A stretch of DNA of 64,000 bases from Asaia siamensis (GTDB lineage Bacteria; Pseudomonadota; Alphaproteobacteria; Acetobacterales; Acetobacteraceae). The stretch spans positions 170,104 to 234,103 of the forward strand of contig NZ_BMCH01000004.1 in assembly GCF_014635085.1 (NCBI RefSeq), in the 5' to 3' direction. Below are positions 1-7,045 of the stretch, piece by piece. The notes beneath the pieces are model-generated. The model was not told where the DNA came from. It made no database searches and saw only the letters and a program-made list of their open reading frames with translations. Position 1 is the first letter of the stretch; each line of letters begins with the position of its first letter. A program made the position numbers and the translations under genes.

Positions 1-1
1 C

Positions 2-331
2 GCCTTGTCCCATGCAAAGCCTGGCCTCCATCTGATCAATGTCGCCAGAGGGGGGCTGATTGATCAGGAAGCCCTTATCGAGGCGCTGTCGAGCGGAATC
101 GTGCGTCTGGCAACACTGGATGTGACCGAACCCGAGCCACTCCCGGCCGGACATGCTTTCTACAGCCATCCCGCTATCCGTCTCACACCGCATATTGCCT
201 GGTCTGGAGGGCAGGGGCGTGAACGGCTCGCAGCCCTGATTGCCGGAAATATCCGAAATTTTCTCGTCGGCGAGTCTCTTGTGAACCGTATCGAGAGCCC
301 GTCGAAAATCGCAGATCCGTTACGCGTCTAA
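2..331 (+). CDS. D-isomer-specific 2-hydroxyacid dehydrogenase, C-terminal part (truncated by window edge)
   Basis: About 109 codons of the 3' end are present; the reading frame is open at the window edge, so the start lies upstream. The visible sequence has the hallmarks of the NAD-binding domain of the D-2-hydroxyacid dehydrogenase family: an INVARGGLIDQEAL segment, then LDVTEPEPLP with the conserved acidic residue, and TPHIAW carrying the catalytic histidine. These enzymes reduce 2-oxoacids or hydroxypyruvate-like compounds with NAD(P)H in the cytoplasm. The gene lies 16 bp before a class II aldolase and probably heads or belongs to the operon that continues through a thiol dioxygenase and a rhodanese, so its substrate may be a sulfur-containing hydroxyacid; that part is inference from context. 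Confidence 0.85.
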   Translation, partial: ALSHAKPGLHLINVARGGLIDQEALIEALSSGIVRLATLDVTEPEPLPAGHAFYSHPAIRLTPHIAWSGGQGRERLAALIAGNIRNFLVGESLVNRIESPSKIADPLRV

Positions 332-347
332 TCTGAAAGTCCTGACT

Positions 348-1142
348 ATGAGTGTTCTCGCACCCGAAAAGACAGCACCTGCCCGCGTTATCCGGCTCAG
401 GCCTCGCCCTGAGCCACAGAGCTTTGAGGAGGAGCGGCTGCACCGCAAGCAACGGCTTGCAGCGACGTTCCGGCTATTTGGCCGATATGGTTTCGATCAG
501 GGGCTGGCCGGGCATGTGACGGCGCGTGATCCCGAGTTTCCGGATCGGTTCTGGATTAATCCGCTTGCGGTTCATTTCTCGCAGATCAAGGTTTCGGACC
601 TTCAGCTGGTCGATCGTGAAGGGAATATCCTGATCGGAGACAAACCGATCAATCAGGCGGGCTTTACCATTCACTCGGCCATTCACCGCGAACGGCCTGA
701 TGTGATCGCTGCCGCACATACCCACTCGACCTATGGCAAGGCATTTTCCACCCTCGGGATCGAAATTGCCCCACTGACACAGGATGCCTGCGCCTTTTAT
801 GAAGATCACGCGGTTTTCGACCCGTTTTCCGGCGTCGTTCTGAATGATGATGAGGGCGATCGTCTGGCGCGCACTCTCGGCCAGCGAAAGGCGCTCATTT
901 TACAAAACCACGGCCTTTTGACTGTCGGACCAACTGTCGAAGCAGCCGCATGGTGGTTTCTCGCCATGGATAATGCCGCCCAGACACAACTGCTCGCTCA
1001 GGCGGCGGGGGAAACGCGACCTATCGCTCCCGATATCGCCCGTCTGACCGCGAGCCAGGTTGGTACGCATCAGGGTGGATACTATTCCTTCCAGCCTCTT
1101 TGGGACTGGATCACGGCGGCAGAGCCCGAACTTCTGGATTGA
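348..1142 (+). CDS. Class II aldolase/adducin family protein
   Basis: 264 residues. A metal-binding class II aldolase fold is shown by GLAGHVTARDP near residues 52-62, the zinc-ligand motif AAHTHSTYG with His124 and His126, and QNHGLL with His188. A 40-residue N-terminal extension precedes the fold, as is common in the uncharacterised oxidative-pathway members. Known family activities are retro-aldol cleavage or epimerisation of sugar phosphates, but many members sit in degradation operons with unknown substrates. It lies 16 bp after the hydroxyacid dehydrogenase and 8 bp before the thiol dioxygenase, so the three are almost certainly cotranscribed. The context suggests a role in breaking down a sulfur-containing C3-type compound; the actual substrate cannot be read from the sequence. 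Confidence 0.85.
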   Translation: MSVLAPEKTAPARVIRLRPRPEPQSFEEERLHRKQRLAATFRLFGRYGFDQGLAGHVTARDPEFPDRFWINPLAVHFSQIKVSDLQLVDREGNILIGDKPINQAGFTIHSAIHRERPDVIAAAHTHSTYGKAFSTLGIEIAPLTQDACAFYEDHAVFDPFSGVVLNDDEGDRLARTLGQRKALILQNHGLLTVGPTVEAAAWWFLAMDNAAQTQLLAQAAGETRPIAPDIARLTASQVGTHQGGYYSFQPLWDWITAAEPELLD

Positions 1143-1150
1143 GCACTTCC

Positions 1151-1732
1151 ATGGCAAGCATCACCCCTTTGCGGGAATTTGTGGAAGCGTTCACGGCCCT
1201 CATTGATCGCAATGAGGGACAGGAGCGTATTCTCGACCAGGGGGCAGTGCTTCTGCGCAGTCTGATCGCGCATGATCGCTGGTTGCCGGAGCAGTTCGCC
1301 CGTCCTGACCCCGAACGCTATAGCCAGTATCTGCTCCACGCTGATCCCTACGGTCGGTTTTCGGTGGTGAGTTTCGTCTGGGGGCCGGGTCAGACCACGC
1401 CCTTGCACGACCATCGTGTCTGGGGTCTGATCGGCATTCTCCGTGGTCGTGAGCGCGAGGAAAGCTACACCCGCACCGGGGCAGGTTTCGTGCTGGAAGC
1501 GGAAGAGATCCTCGAGCCCGGCCATGTCGGACTCCTGCGCCCAGGCGAGCGCGATTATCATCGCGTCTCCAACGCGCTTGCTGATGAGACCTCGCTCTCC
1601 ATCCATGTTTACGGTGCCAATATCGGCGCTGTCGCGCGCGCCACCTATGACATCGAGACCGGGCAGGAGAAAATCTTCATCTCCGGCTACTCGTCCGATG
1701 TTGTGCCCAATCTATGGGATCTAACGAAATGA
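1151..1732 (+). CDS. Thiol dioxygenase (cysteine dioxygenase / 3-mercaptopropionate dioxygenase family cupin)
   Basis: 193 residues from the ATG at 1151; a longer in-frame extension reaches back into the aldolase gene and is not needed. The cupin iron ligands are visible as His86 and His88 in TPLHDHRVWG and His137 in RDYHRVSN. The segment YSQYLLHADP places Gln59 where mammalian cysteine dioxygenase has a substrate-binding arginine; a glutamine there is known from the bacterial 3-mercaptopropionate dioxygenase type. The enzyme should add O2 to a thiol to give a sulfinic acid in the cytoplasm. Its stop codon overlaps the start of the rhodanese gene (ATGA), indicating translational coupling. Exact thiol (cysteine, 3-mercaptopropionate or another) is uncertain. 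Confidence 0.85.
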   Translation: MASITPLREFVEAFTALIDRNEGQERILDQGAVLLRSLIAHDRWLPEQFARPDPERYSQYLLHADPYGRFSVVSFVWGPGQTTPLHDHRVWGLIGILRGREREESYTRTGAGFVLEAEEILEPGHVGLLRPGERDYHRVSNALADETSLSIHVYGANIGAVARATYDIETGQEKIFISGYSSDVVPNLWDLTK

Positions 1733-3318
1733 CAAGAACCATATCGTCCGAGCTTGTGCGGGCATCCTTGCGCGAGGGGCGCGAAATCGCGCTGATCGAT
1801 CTGCGTGAAGAGGGGCCGTTTTCACGCGCTCATCCGCTTTTTGCGGTCAGTATTCCACTCGGCAGGCTCGATCTTGATATCAATCGCCTCGTACCGAGGG
1901 GCGATGCGCCGATCGTGGTCTATGACGACGGAGAAGGCTATGTCGCCCGGGCTCTGCCGCTTCTTGCGGCGCTGGGCTATGGCAATGTTGCGTCGCTTGA
2001 AGGCGGCCTCGCTGGCTGGCGTGAGAGTGGCGGCGAGATCTTCATTGACGTGAACGTGCCGTCCAAGGCTTTTGGCGAGCTCGTCGAGCATGAACGTCAG
2101 ACGCCCTCACTTCCTGCAGAAGAGCTGGAGAAGCGCATCGCAGAGGGCGAGAATATCGTAATTCTCGATGCGCGGCGTTTCAGCGAATATGAAGTCATGT
2201 CCATTCCCGGCGGACGCAGCGTTCCAGGCGGAGATCTTGCCTACAGGGCACGCGATAATGCGCCGTCTCCTGACACCACCATCGTGGTCAATTGTGCCGG
2301 GCGCACACGGTCGATCATAGGCGCGCAATCGCTCGTCAATGCGGCCCTGCCGAACCCCGTCTTTGCCTTGCGTAATGGAACGATCGGCTGGACTCTCGCC
2401 GGGTTCGACGTTGCGCGCGGCCAGCATGAAGCGGGCGCCCCGCCAAGCGCAGATCATGTGGCTCTGGCCCGGAAGCGGGCTGAAGAACTGGCTGAAGCGA
2501 CCGGTGTCAGAACGCTCACGCCAGCAGAATTTCTTGCGTTGCAGGCGGACAGAACGCGCACGCTTTATCGTCTGGATGTGCGTTTGCCGGAAGAATATGC
2601 GGCGGGGCATCTTCAGGGTTTTGCCTCTGCGCCGGGTGGTCAGCTCATACAGGCGACGGATGAGTGGATTGCCGTGCGTCACGGCACGATCGTGTTGAGC
2701 GATGATGACGGCGTAAGGGCGCGCATGGCCGGACACTGGCTGCGTCAACTCGGATGGAACGAGGTCTATGTGCTGGCCGAATGGGGAGATCTCGAGCTGG
2801 CGACCAATACTGGTGCTAAGGATGTCTGGCCGGGCGCTTCGTCTCCCAGTATCCGCGTCGTTTCGCCGCAATCCTATGCCAATGAGGCGGAAAAATCTTT
2901 TCTCGTCGATCTGGCGACGACCCCAATCTATCGGAAAGGGCATATCCCAGGCGCGGTGTTCGGGACACGGGCGGAGCTTGCAACACAGCTCAAGGCACGG
3001 GAAATCGGGCGAATTGTCCTGACCTCTCCTGATGGTCGTCTGGCCGCGCTCACCGCGCCCGAACTTGCTGCGCTAGGGATCGATGTGCGTGTGTTGCAGG
3101 GCGGTACGGAGGCCTGGCGTGCCAAGGGCTTTGCCCTTGAGGCGGGACTTGATGAAGCACGCGCTCTGACATCAACCGACGATGTCTATAAGCGCCCTTA
3201 TGAGGGAACAGATAACGGCGCTGCGGCGATGCAGGCCTATCTCGACTGGGAGTTCGGTCTTATCGCGCAGCTTGAGCGCGATGGAACACATAATTTCCGT
3301 GTTTTGGGTCCAATCTGA
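1729..3318 (+). CDS. Four-domain rhodanese-like sulfurtransferase
   Basis: 529 residues from the ATG at 1729, which overlaps the upstream stop by 4 bp; an ATG 15 bp earlier is also in frame. Four tandem rhodanese-like domains can be recognised, at roughly residues 5-100, 130-230, 265-360 and 375-470, each with a DxR/DLR start and a GG..W end such as EGGLAGWRESG and QGGTEAWRAKG. Only the second keeps a catalytic cysteine, Cys189 in VVNCAGRTRS; the equivalent loops of domains one, three and four read YDDGEG, SDDDGV and TSPDGR and lack cysteine. The protein probably moves sulfane sulfur or handles a sulfinate or sulfite product made by the adjacent dioxygenase. The last gene of the operon, it is followed by an AT-rich gap. 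Confidence 0.88.
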   Translation: MTRTISSELVRASLREGREIALIDLREEGPFSRAHPLFAVSIPLGRLDLDINRLVPRGDAPIVVYDDGEGYVARALPLLAALGYGNVASLEGGLAGWRESGGEIFIDVNVPSKAFGELVEHERQTPSLPAEELEKRIAEGENIVILDARRFSEYEVMSIPGGRSVPGGDLAYRARDNAPSPDTTIVVNCAGRTRSIIGAQSLVNAALPNPVFALRNGTIGWTLAGFDVARGQHEAGAPPSADHVALARKRAEELAEATGVRTLTPAEFLALQADRTRTLYRLDVRLPEEYAAGHLQGFASAPGGQLIQATDEWIAVRHGTIVLSDDDGVRARMAGHWLRQLGWNEVYVLAEWGDLELATNTGAKDVWPGASSPSIRVVSPQSYANEAEKSFLVDLATTPIYRKGHIPGAVFGTRAELATQLKAREIGRIVLTSPDGRLAALTAPELAALGIDVRVLQGGTEAWRAKGFALEAGLDEARALTSTDDVYKRPYEGTDNGAAAMQAYLDWEFGLIAQLERDGTHNFRVLGPI

Positions 3319-3638
3319 CCCGATCGCGATAGACCTTGACAGACTGACGCCAGTGCGATCCATGTCGGACTGGCTATTCCTTCTCGTCGATCGGTGATGT
3401 TATGTCGGTTGGTGCAGTTCGATAGAGAACTGTGAAGAGTATTGAGGTGCGAAGAGCGGCCGGGGTGCTCTGATAGGTCGAATCCTTGGTCCGGTGGATA
3501 AGGACAAGCAGGTGCCCCTTGCAATTGACTGATAATAATTTCAGAATTACAAAACAATACTGTAATATAAATAAAAACTTTACATGAAAACAATCAATAG
3601 CATCGAAAGGAAAATAGAAATATTTGTAAAAGTGTATA
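3319..3638. other. Gene-free gap, becoming AT-rich
   Basis: 320 bp between the rhodanese stop and the convergent orphan gene. Base composition drops sharply after about position 3530, marking the edge of an AT-rich block that continues to about 4290. I see no RNA gene, no convincing terminator hairpin and no intact coding sequence here. Confidence 0.6.
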
Positions 3639-4076
3639 TTAATCAATAATCTTCCTGAATATACAGATAATATTTATTGAACTTAGAGTTGGAAGGTACT
3701 CGAATGCATAAGATTTTTCATCTCTATAGTATCGGTCCAGTGGGTTGCTCGTTCTTTTCAGAAACTCGTTATAACACGGTCCCCTCGAGAAATCCGGCTC
3801 CCCCAGGAGCGTTCTCACATCATTTCTGGACATTTCAAAACGCAGGTCAAAAGGCAATGTTCCGCCATACCGACCATAATCAGTTTCTGCATATTCCGCG
3901 TAGAGAAAGACAGATTGTATAGTGTTCTCTTTATCAAGATTCATCGAAATGCCAGCCGCAGGGAGGCCTATGGATTTATCACCCGATTCTTCGTCGAAAT
4001 AATCGCAATAAAAAAGATCATGTATCGGAAATGCCGCTATATTCTCTCCGATATACTGCCATGGTGGCTTATGCAT
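3639..4076 (-). CDS. Orphan AT-rich hypothetical protein, possible immunity-type protein
   Basis: 145 residues, not assigned to a family with certainty. A strong ribosome-binding site (AGAGGA, 6 bp before the ATG at 4076) supports the start. The protein is soluble, acidic and lacks a signal peptide; visible segments include DLFYCDYFDE, a long mid-region rich in aromatic residues, and FEMSRNDVRTLLGEPDF, a pattern of the form P.dl.f.ms..eV..LLGeP that occurs in several small immunity-like families of polymorphic toxin systems. It is much richer in A+T than its neighbours, stands alone between sulfur genes, and lies next to a dead IS6-type transposase, all signs of transfer. A partner toxin is not present nearby, so an orphan immunity role is inference only. 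Confidence 0.55.
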   Translation of the reverse strand: MHKPPWQYIGENIAAFPIHDLFYCDYFDEESGDKSIGLPAAGISMNLDKENTIQSVFLYAEYAETDYGRYGGTLPFDLRFEMSRNDVRTLLGEPDFSRGPCYNEFLKRTSNPLDRYYRDEKSYAFEYLPTLSSINIICIFRKIID

Positions 4077-4287
4077 TGATCATCCTCTGATTGTGTCAAA
4101 GTCTTTGTGTTTTTTTATTTTTGGACAACCCTGGCCCGCGATAATGTTTTCCATAAGCCCTAAGACCTAGTGTTCTGGCAATGCCAAATCCACTGGGTTT
4201 TGATCAATGCGAGATGTACTACTCTTTCTCCTTTATGTGGTAAAAACTGTTGCGAGCCACTTGGCTAAACATAACGGAGGCTGCTCT

Positions 4288-4710
4288 ATGAAGGATCAGA
4301 AGAGGTATGTTTTTAACGGTAACGTGCCGACCCGCCGGAGTATTCGAGCCGTGACACGCCTGCTGATCAGCTTTAGAAAGCGGAAAGATCTGTGGGTAGG
4401 CCGCATGATCACCGACAGGCCGAAGTGTCACGAAAAGGCCTGACGGCAGATTGGTCTTTTCGCACGTTATCTCCGGCGCAAGGGCCTGAACAATCATGCC
4501 GAAGGCAGCCGTCGGCCCTCGCAGAGACACGAGCGTATCATGCAGAAATTCTGCTCATCCGGTGGGTGTCAACGCTTCGCTTCTATCTTCTCCGTTATCG
4601 TGAGTTTCTTCTCTTTACCGGCTGGCAGCACTATCGCCATGACCCGTCACACCCTCCAGATCAGGGTTTCAGCCAAATCGAGCGATGCAACTGCTTTTAG
4701 CTTGCCAACA
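4288..4710 (+). pseudogene. Remnant of an IS6-family transposase
   Basis: Decayed C-terminal half of a DDE transposase. In one frame, the segment around TRRSIRAVTRLL and GRMITDRPK lines up with the TRRNIKAARRLL and YMITDMLK segments of the second remnant near 62.6 kb, and after an in-frame TGA at 4441-4443 the same frame goes on with RRKGLNNHAEGS and RHERIMQKFCSSGGCQRF, the conserved IS6 C-terminal region. The N-terminal helix-turn-helix and first catalytic aspartate are missing. A GGAGG precedes the ATG at 4288 and could allow a 51-residue product, but the homology to transposase makes a genuine small gene unlikely. It borders the AT-rich orphan gene. Confidence 0.75.
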
Positions 4711-4740
4711 ACCTTTCCGTGGGCTTCGGATAACCGGTTT

Positions 4741-4759
4741 CAGTTGACCTGGCATCACC
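4741..4759 (+). repeat. Probable right end of the IS6-type remnant
   Basis: These 19 bases match 15-16 positions of the block at 63024-63042, which sits at the same place downstream of the second IS6-type remnant. Read on the reverse strand both begin GGTG and end AACTG. Shared position and similarity suggest the outer terminal repeat of the element; the left end could not be defined. Confidence 0.5.
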
Positions 4760-4772
4760 GCTTCATCGCCTG

Positions 4773-5735
4773 TCAGCCGTTCAGGAGGGAGCTCAAGGCT
4801 GGCGTGAATACCGAGGCGAGGTTCGGGTTGGGGGGCAGGGCGCCAGCGCCGCCGAGGGTATGGGCGACCTCTGATGCTGTGGCGATATCAGATGGCTTCC
4901 ATGGCCGCGTGTGATAGGCGCGGTTCATGTGATTGAGATAGGAGAGGACGAGCGGTTCGGGAACATGCACGTCTGGTGCGACGGCGCGCGCCCAGCGGGG
5001 TTTGTCGGCATTGAGCTGCGAATACGCCTTGCCTAGGCGATTGATGTAATCGGCCGAGGCGGTCTTGAAACCTGTATCGCCAAGATGCTGCGGATTGATG
5101 CCGATGAAGTAATGGCCAGACAGGATATCCTCTGCGCTTTCAAGGATACGGGCGCTGTTATCTGCCTCAAGAATTTCGATGGCATAGCCATAGGTGGCCC
5201 AGGCGTCGAGACTGCCGGATTTCAACGCCGTCAGACCCTCGCTCATGCCGAGGGCGACAGGAGTGATATCGGCCAGCGTCATATTATGCCGTGCCAGCAT
5301 CTTGAGCAGAAAATACTGCGTGGTGGTCGAGCGGATGTAGCCCACGCGCTTGCCGCGCAGATCGCTGAAGCTTTTGAGCGGTGATCTGGTCGGAACCAGA
5401 ACCGCCTGATTGGTGGTTGGCCCTTCGAGCGTTGCTGCCACTGCGACACGCGCACCGCTTGACGCCGCGAACACCATCGGGATCTCACTCCAGGCACCAA
5501 GATCGATCGCATCGGCATCTATCGCCCGGGCGATCAGATTGCCGGAATTGAATTCGCTGAAAACGACCTTGTATGGGAAGTCATCAAGCCCCGTCGTTCG
5601 CAGGAGCGTCTGATCGGCGCCACGAAACGTCGCAACGCGCAGTGTTACCTGCGACAGATCGTCGGCAAAGCTGCGCTGTGGCAGGAGTGTCGCGGCGGGA
5701 ATGCTGGCCAGCAGGGCTCTTCTGGAGAGTTTCAT
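4773..5735 (-). CDS. ABC transporter substrate-binding protein, aliphatic sulfonate type
   Basis: 320 residues from the ATG at 5735, whose A and T overlap the stop of the upstream gene (ATGA). The N-terminus has a twin-arginine style signal (KLSRRALLASIPAATLL), so the mature protein is periplasmic. It follows the SsuA/TauA/NrtA pattern: an N-terminal lobe opening with LRVATFRG, then DAIDLGAWSEIP, the hinge-proximal LRGKRVGYIRSTTTQYFLL and LDAWATYG, typical of sulfonate or taurine binding proteins. It is coupled to an SfnB-like oxidoreductase and has no permease or ATPase of its own in this window; ssuC and ssuB at 17.3-18.9 kb are the obvious candidates to serve it. The ligand is not determinable. 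Confidence 0.85.
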   Translation of the reverse strand: MKLSRRALLASIPAATLLPQRSFADDLSQVTLRVATFRGADQTLLRTTGLDDFPYKVVFSEFNSGNLIARAIDADAIDLGAWSEIPMVFAASSGARVAVAATLEGPTTNQAVLVPTRSPLKSFSDLRGKRVGYIRSTTTQYFLLKMLARHNMTLADITPVALGMSEGLTALKSGSLDAWATYGYAIEILEADNSARILESAEDILSGHYFIGINPQHLGDTGFKTASADYINRLGKAYSQLNADKPRWARAVAPDVHVPEPLVLSYLNHMNRAYHTRPWKPSDIATASEVAHTLGGAGALPPNPNLASVFTPALSSLLNG

Positions 5736-6871
5736 ACGGGTCTGTCCTGTTGCAGGGCCGCACGACCGGCGGCAGAGAGAGCGATATCGGCCTGGGGTGT
5801 ATGGATACGGGCACACAGAACATTGCGGTAATGGCGCTCGAGCGGGTTATCCCTCGTGAGGGCGGGGTTGCCGATGGCGGCGATACAGCGCTCCACGGCC
5901 CTGATCGCATTTTCGGTCACGATATGTTTGGTGAGATTGGCCTCTGTCGCGGTCGCTTCGCGCCGCTCCTGACGGGCGATCTGATGGGCGATCAGGGCCT
6001 CGTTACTGAGCAGAAGGGCCTCGATTTCTCCCGCGATTTCATGAAAGCGCGGCAGCGTGGCGAGACTCTGGCCAAGATTGGCAGGTGTGCGATCGCGCAG
6101 GAAACCGTGAAACCACTCGACAGCGGCTCTCGCCACGCCGTCATAAAGGGCGGCAATCACCACGCCATGCCAGGCGGCCAGATCGTCTCCATGGCCTTTC
6201 CAGTCGTCGGGCGCGCGTAGCTCAAGCAGATGCTCATCAGGCACCGACACATTCGTGAAGGAGATCGTATGGCTGCCGGTGGCGCGCATGCCGAGATGGT
6301 TCCAGCTCGGCTCAATCGAGACGCCATCCTGGTCGAGCGGAACCAGAACATGGCCGACACGGGGATGGGCCTCGTCGGTGGCTGCCCAGACAATTCCCCA
6401 GCGCAGCGCGGTTGAGCCGGTCGAATAGATCTTGCTGCCCGTGAGCACCCATGATCCGTTCTGACGGCGCAGGACGGTTGCAGGGATACCGCCTCGCGCC
6501 GGGGTTCCAAGCGCTGGCTCGACACGCAGTGCATTGATGAGCGCCCCCGTTCTGACAGCTTCTTCAGAAATCAGCCGATGGGTCGCTTCAGGCCATTGCG
6601 CCGATGCGGCACCGGCATGTTGCAGATATTGCATCGAGAGAATCAAAGCCGTTGATGGGTCTCCTTTCGCGATGGCCGAGATCACACGCGTCACATCACG
6701 CAACCCTGCGCCTTTTCCACCAAATTCGGGTCGAACTGTCAGGGCCAGAAGCCCTGCCTCGCGCAGATCGGCCAGATTGGCAGTGCAGATTTCTCCCGAC
6801 TGATCATGAGTGGCTGCGCGACGGGCAAAAGCCGACGCGAGCGTTTCGAGCAGGGGGGCGGAAACCGTCAT
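5732..6871 (-). CDS. SfnB/DszC-like acyl-CoA-dehydrogenase-fold sulfur acquisition oxidoreductase
   Basis: 379 residues from the ATG at 6871, preceded by AGGAAG; a start further upstream would add an unconserved leader. The protein has the helical N-domain, central beta domain (GSKIYSTGSTALRWGI, GTPARGGIPATVLRR, NHLGMRATGSHTI) and C-terminal helical bundle of acyl-CoA dehydrogenases, but belongs by context and motif to the flavin-dependent group that includes SfnB and the dibenzothiophene monooxygenase DszC, which act on organosulfur compounds during sulfate starvation. It is translationally coupled to the sulfonate-type binding protein downstream and divergent from a TonB receptor, so the three probably form one uptake and oxidation module for a sulfur source. 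Cytoplasmic. Confidence 0.85.
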   Translation of the reverse strand: MTVSAPLLETLASAFARRAATHDQSGEICTANLADLREAGLLALTVRPEFGGKGAGLRDVTRVISAIAKGDPSTALILSMQYLQHAGAASAQWPEATHRLISEEAVRTGALINALRVEPALGTPARGGIPATVLRRQNGSWVLTGSKIYSTGSTALRWGIVWAATDEAHPRVGHVLVPLDQDGVSIEPSWNHLGMRATGSHTISFTNVSVPDEHLLELRAPDDWKGHGDDLAAWHGVVIAALYDGVARAAVEWFHGFLRDRTPANLGQSLATLPRFHEIAGEIEALLLSNEALIAHQIARQERREATATEANLTKHIVTENAIRAVERCIAAIGNPALTRDNPLERHYRNVLCARIHTPQADIALSAAGRAALQQDRPV

Positions 6872-7045
6872 CTGTTTTTCTTCCTCTGGGCCGGACCTCT
6901 GTATCGGGTCTTTTCTATGGACCGCTCCCCGGAAAACAAAATGAGGAACAGTCATGGGTCATATTTCACTATTGAATGTTGTTGTTTGTTGAAATATACA
7001 ATCGTTGCACAATAAATACGAGGCCTATCATTTCGGAGAGCCTCG
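6872..7045. promoter_or_regulatory. Divergent control region between SfnB-like gene and TonB receptor; hairpin over the receptor RBS
   Basis: 174 bp with an AT-rich core at about 6960-7020 that should hold two back-to-back promoters; no confident -35/-10 pair can be assigned. On the plus strand a 6-bp inverted repeat, CGAGGC at 7019-7024 and GCCTCG at 7040-7045, ends directly at the receptor start codon and loops out or flanks the GGAG ribosome-binding site at 7035-7038. This could modulate receptor translation, or be chance. Confidence 0.4.

Noticed and set aside
2107..2943. 278-residue minus-strand frame opposite the rhodanese gene
   Set aside because: Low-quality composition and full overlap with a recognisable four-domain protein.
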